Source of the DNA: Arachidicoccus sp050436765
GTDB lineage: Bacteria > Bacteroidota > Bacteroidia > Chitinophagales > Chitinophagaceae
NCBI RefSeq assembly: GCF_050436765.1
Contig: NZ_JBNQGD010000403.1
Location: forward strand, 1-5,594
Direction of reading: 5' to 3'
Length of the DNA: 5,594 nucleotides
Below, one piece after another: positions 4,015-5,594 of the stretch. The notes under the pieces were generated by a model that searched no databases, was not told the DNA's origin, and saw only the letters and a program-made list of their open reading frames with translations. A program made the translations under genes and the position numbers. The first letter of the stretch is position 1. The number at the start of each line of letters is the position of its first letter.

Positions 4015-5366
4015 AATTTTCCAAAAATAGTCCCAAGTATATCTTTATCCACTTCAATCTGTCCAGTAATTTCTCCAAGATAATGTAGGCAATGACGAAT
4101 ATCAATAGCCAAAAAATCACCTGAAACATCATTGTCCATTCCCTCTTCAATATCTTTTAAAGAGGCTGAAATCTTTTCTAAGGCAGCTGCGTGACGAGCG
4201 TTGGTAATAATAGTATTTTCGGTATTAATATTTTCGCCTACCACTTTTTGAAACATTAAATCTTTTAATGCATCCATACCTTCTCTGTTTTTCGCAGAAA
4301 TAAACATTTGATTACTTAAAACAGAAACATTATTCTCTACACTTTGAATATCAGCTTTATTATAGACTGTGATGGTCTTGTCTTCATATATGCTCAGCCA
4401 ATTTAAAATAGAACGATCATCATCTGTAAGGTCAATGATATGCAGTATAATTCTTGCTCTTTCTGCATTTTGTTTACTTCTTTCTATTCCCAAATTTTCA
4501 ATACTATCAGTAGAGTGTTCGCGAATTCCCGCAGTATCAATCAATCTGAAAAATATACCATTAATGTTAAGCGTTTCTTCAATACTATCGCGGGTAGTAC
4601 CGGCAATATCGCTTACAATGGCACGTTCTTCATTGAGCAAGGCATTAAGTAATGTAGACTTCCCCGCGTTGGGTTTACCAATGATAGCAACACTTACTCC
4701 ATTCTTAATTACGTTCCCTAATTTAAAAGATTGAAGCAATTTATTGACAGCAGTTTTTATTTGTTGAATAAGTAATTTAAACTTCGCTCTATCTGCAAAT
4801 TCCACATCTTCTTCAGAAAAATCTAACTCCAATTCGATCAAAGCAGCAAAAGAAATTAACTCGTCACGCAAAATTTTCAAATCGTTAGAAAACCCTCCAC
4901 GCAATTGTTTCAATGCGGTTTGTTGTGCGGCTTTACTGTTTGAAGCTATCAAATCAGCCACTGCTTCTGCTTGCGCTAAGTCCATTTTCCCATTGAAAAA
5001 AGCACGTTGTGTAAACTCGCCCGGCAGAGCCATTCTTGCTCCTTCATCAAAGTATGCTTGTATGATTTCTTGCTGTATATATTGCGATCCATGGCAAGAA
5101 ATTTCTATTACATCTTCACCTGTGTATGAGTGTGGATTTTTAAATAAAGAAAGTACCACTTCATCTATCACTTCCCCCTTATATTTCAATAATCCAAAAT
5201 GCAACGTATGAGAAGGCACTTTATTTAGATCTTTAGAAGCAAAAAGACGGTTAGTGATTTCAATGGCGCGGGTGCCGCTTATGCGTATGACACTAATGGC
5301 TCCTATACCTTGTGCCGTAGCAATTGCTACAATAGTATCTTGTTGCTGCAAAAAAATATCGTACAT
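3999..5366 (-). CDS. mnmE: tRNA uridine-5-carboxymethylaminomethyl(34) synthesis GTPase MnmE
   Basis: MnmE works with MnmG to build the cmnm5/nm5 group on the wobble uridine (U34) of certain tRNAs, using a folate-bound one-carbon unit, FAD/NADH and GTP hydrolysis in the cytoplasm. The 455-residue product is full length. The N-terminal tetrahydrofolate-binding domain begins D-T-I-V-A-I-A-T (10-17). The GTPase domain has G-K-P-N-A-G-K-S-T (230-238, G1), A-G-T-T-R-D (255-260, G2), D-T-A-G (277-280, G3), N-K-A-D (336-339, G4) and S-A-K (357-359). The C-terminus is the invariant F-C-I-G-K, whose Cys is catalytic. The frame extends to a TTG at 5411, but the ATG at 5366 fits the family length and lies just after a promoter-like sequence. 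The native downstream region and any terminator have been displaced by cassette DNA. Confidence 0.97.
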   Translation of the reverse strand: MYDIFLQQQDTIVAIATAQGIGAISVIRISGTRAIEITNRLFASKDLNKVPSHTLHFGLLKYKGEVIDEVVLSLFKNPHSYTGEDVIEISCHGSQYIQQEIIQAYFDEGARMALPGEFTQRAFFNGKMDLAQAEAVADLIASNSKAAQQTALKQLRGGFSNDLKILRDELISFAALIELELDFSEEDVEFADRAKFKLLIQQIKTAVNKLLQSFKLGNVIKNGVSVAIIGKPNAGKSTLLNALLNEERAIVSDIAGTTRDSIEETLNINGIFFRLIDTAGIREHSTDSIENLGIERSKQNAERARIILHIIDLTDDDRSILNWLSIYEDKTITVYNKADIQSVENNVSVLSNQMFISAKNREGMDALKDLMFQKVVGENINTENTIITNARHAAALEKISASLKDIEEGMDNDVSGDFLAIDIRHCLHYLGEITGQIEVDKDILGTIFGKFCIGK

Positions 5367-5378
5367 ACAGGTTTTTTG

Positions 5379-5411
5379 CAAAAGTAAGTCAAATGGCCTG
5401 TTTAGCTTCAA
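5379..5411 (-). promoter_or_regulatory. Candidate Bacteroidota-type promoter of mnmE
   Basis: On the minus strand TACTTTTG (5386-5379) fits the TAnnTTTG -7 element, with TTG at 5411-5409 as a possible -33 element 22 bp upstream. The start site would fall only a few bases before the ATG at 5366. This argues against translation from the upstream TTG at 5411. The -33 match is weak. Confidence 0.4.
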
Positions 5412-5493
5412 TATTCCCCTTCTTCATCATTCTATTATACTTAACATAGATAATCCATAATTTAGCTATATTGCGGTTTAAACAATTACGTAG

Positions 5494-5594
5494 ATGAAGA
5501 AAATATTATTACTATTATTATGTATTGCTTTCATGACTACTCAAAGTCATGCTCAAAAAATTAAAGCAGTACCTCTTAACTGGCACATGCTAGA
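5494..5594 (+). CDS. Secreted protein N-terminus, probable S8 (subtilisin-like) serine peptidase; cut by window end
   Basis: Only the first 33 codons are present. They encode a classic Sec signal peptide: M-K-K, then an I-L-L-L-L-L-C-I-A-F hydrophobic core, then a likely signal peptidase I cut after S-H-A before Q-K. The mature start, K-A-V-P-L-N-W-H-M-L, resembles the N-terminus of secreted Bacteroidota S8 peptidases, where P-x-N-W-H-x-L-D precedes the protease domain. This is recalled from family sequences and not searched. No catalytic residues lie within the window. The Cys in the signal peptide is not in a clear lipobox. The gene is divergent from mnmE, with 127 bp between the starts, and appears to be chromosomal backbone. 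Confidence 0.6.
   Translation, partial: MKKILLLLLCIAFMTTQSHAQKIKAVPLNWHML

Noticed and set aside
4369..5211. + strand open frames opposite mnmE
   Set aside because: They are antisense shadows of a complete, conserved gene.

Overview
The window looks like a Bacteroidota chromosome, possibly a Chitinophagales/Sphingobacteriia-type lineage (inference). The support is low GC, promoter-like TTTG/TAnnTTTG elements, a Bacteroidota-type MnmE, a DUF6922-like/AbiEii gene pair, and the start of a secreted protein resembling Bacteroidota S8 peptidases. No rRNA, tRNA, CRISPR array, integrase or transposase is visible.

Layout. The right end (about 3999-5594) is chromosomal backbone. It holds mnmE (tRNA-modification GTPase) on the minus strand and, divergent from it, the first codons of a secreted protein. 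Everything left of 3999 looks like accessory DNA inserted at the 3' end of mnmE. The last 16 bases of mnmE, covering the C-I-G-K codons and the stop, occur three times in the same orientation: 764-779, 2455-2470 and 3999-4014. The two non-mnmE copies are followed on the + side by a related ~60 bp flank (TAARTTCAACTATA..., then two GGTGTA motifs 11 bp apart), as expected of recombinase-bound element ends. The copies divide the region into two short units of about 1.69 and 1.54 kb, plus a third segment running off the left edge.

Cargo. The left segment carries the 3' part of a zeta-type toxin kinase, apparently frameshifted, and a small partner gene. The middle unit carries a single Fic-domain AMPylase gene on the minus strand, preceded by four evenly arranged TGCGGAGA boxes. 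The right unit carries its own terminator and promoter and a two-gene operon: a DUF6922-like small protein and an AbiEii-type nucleotidyltransferase. All three segments therefore carry toxin, TA or defence-type genes, and neither complete unit encodes a recombinase.

Interpretation. The best reading is a tandem array of minimal, integrase-less mobile cassettes, each with one toxin/defence module. They appear to be stacked in the mnmE 3' end by a site-specific tyrosine recombinase acting from elsewhere. The site corresponds to the trmE/thdF 3' end used by the SGI1 family of islands in Proteobacteria. The repeats and the gene content are seen directly. Mobility, the trans-acting integrase and the defence role are inferred.
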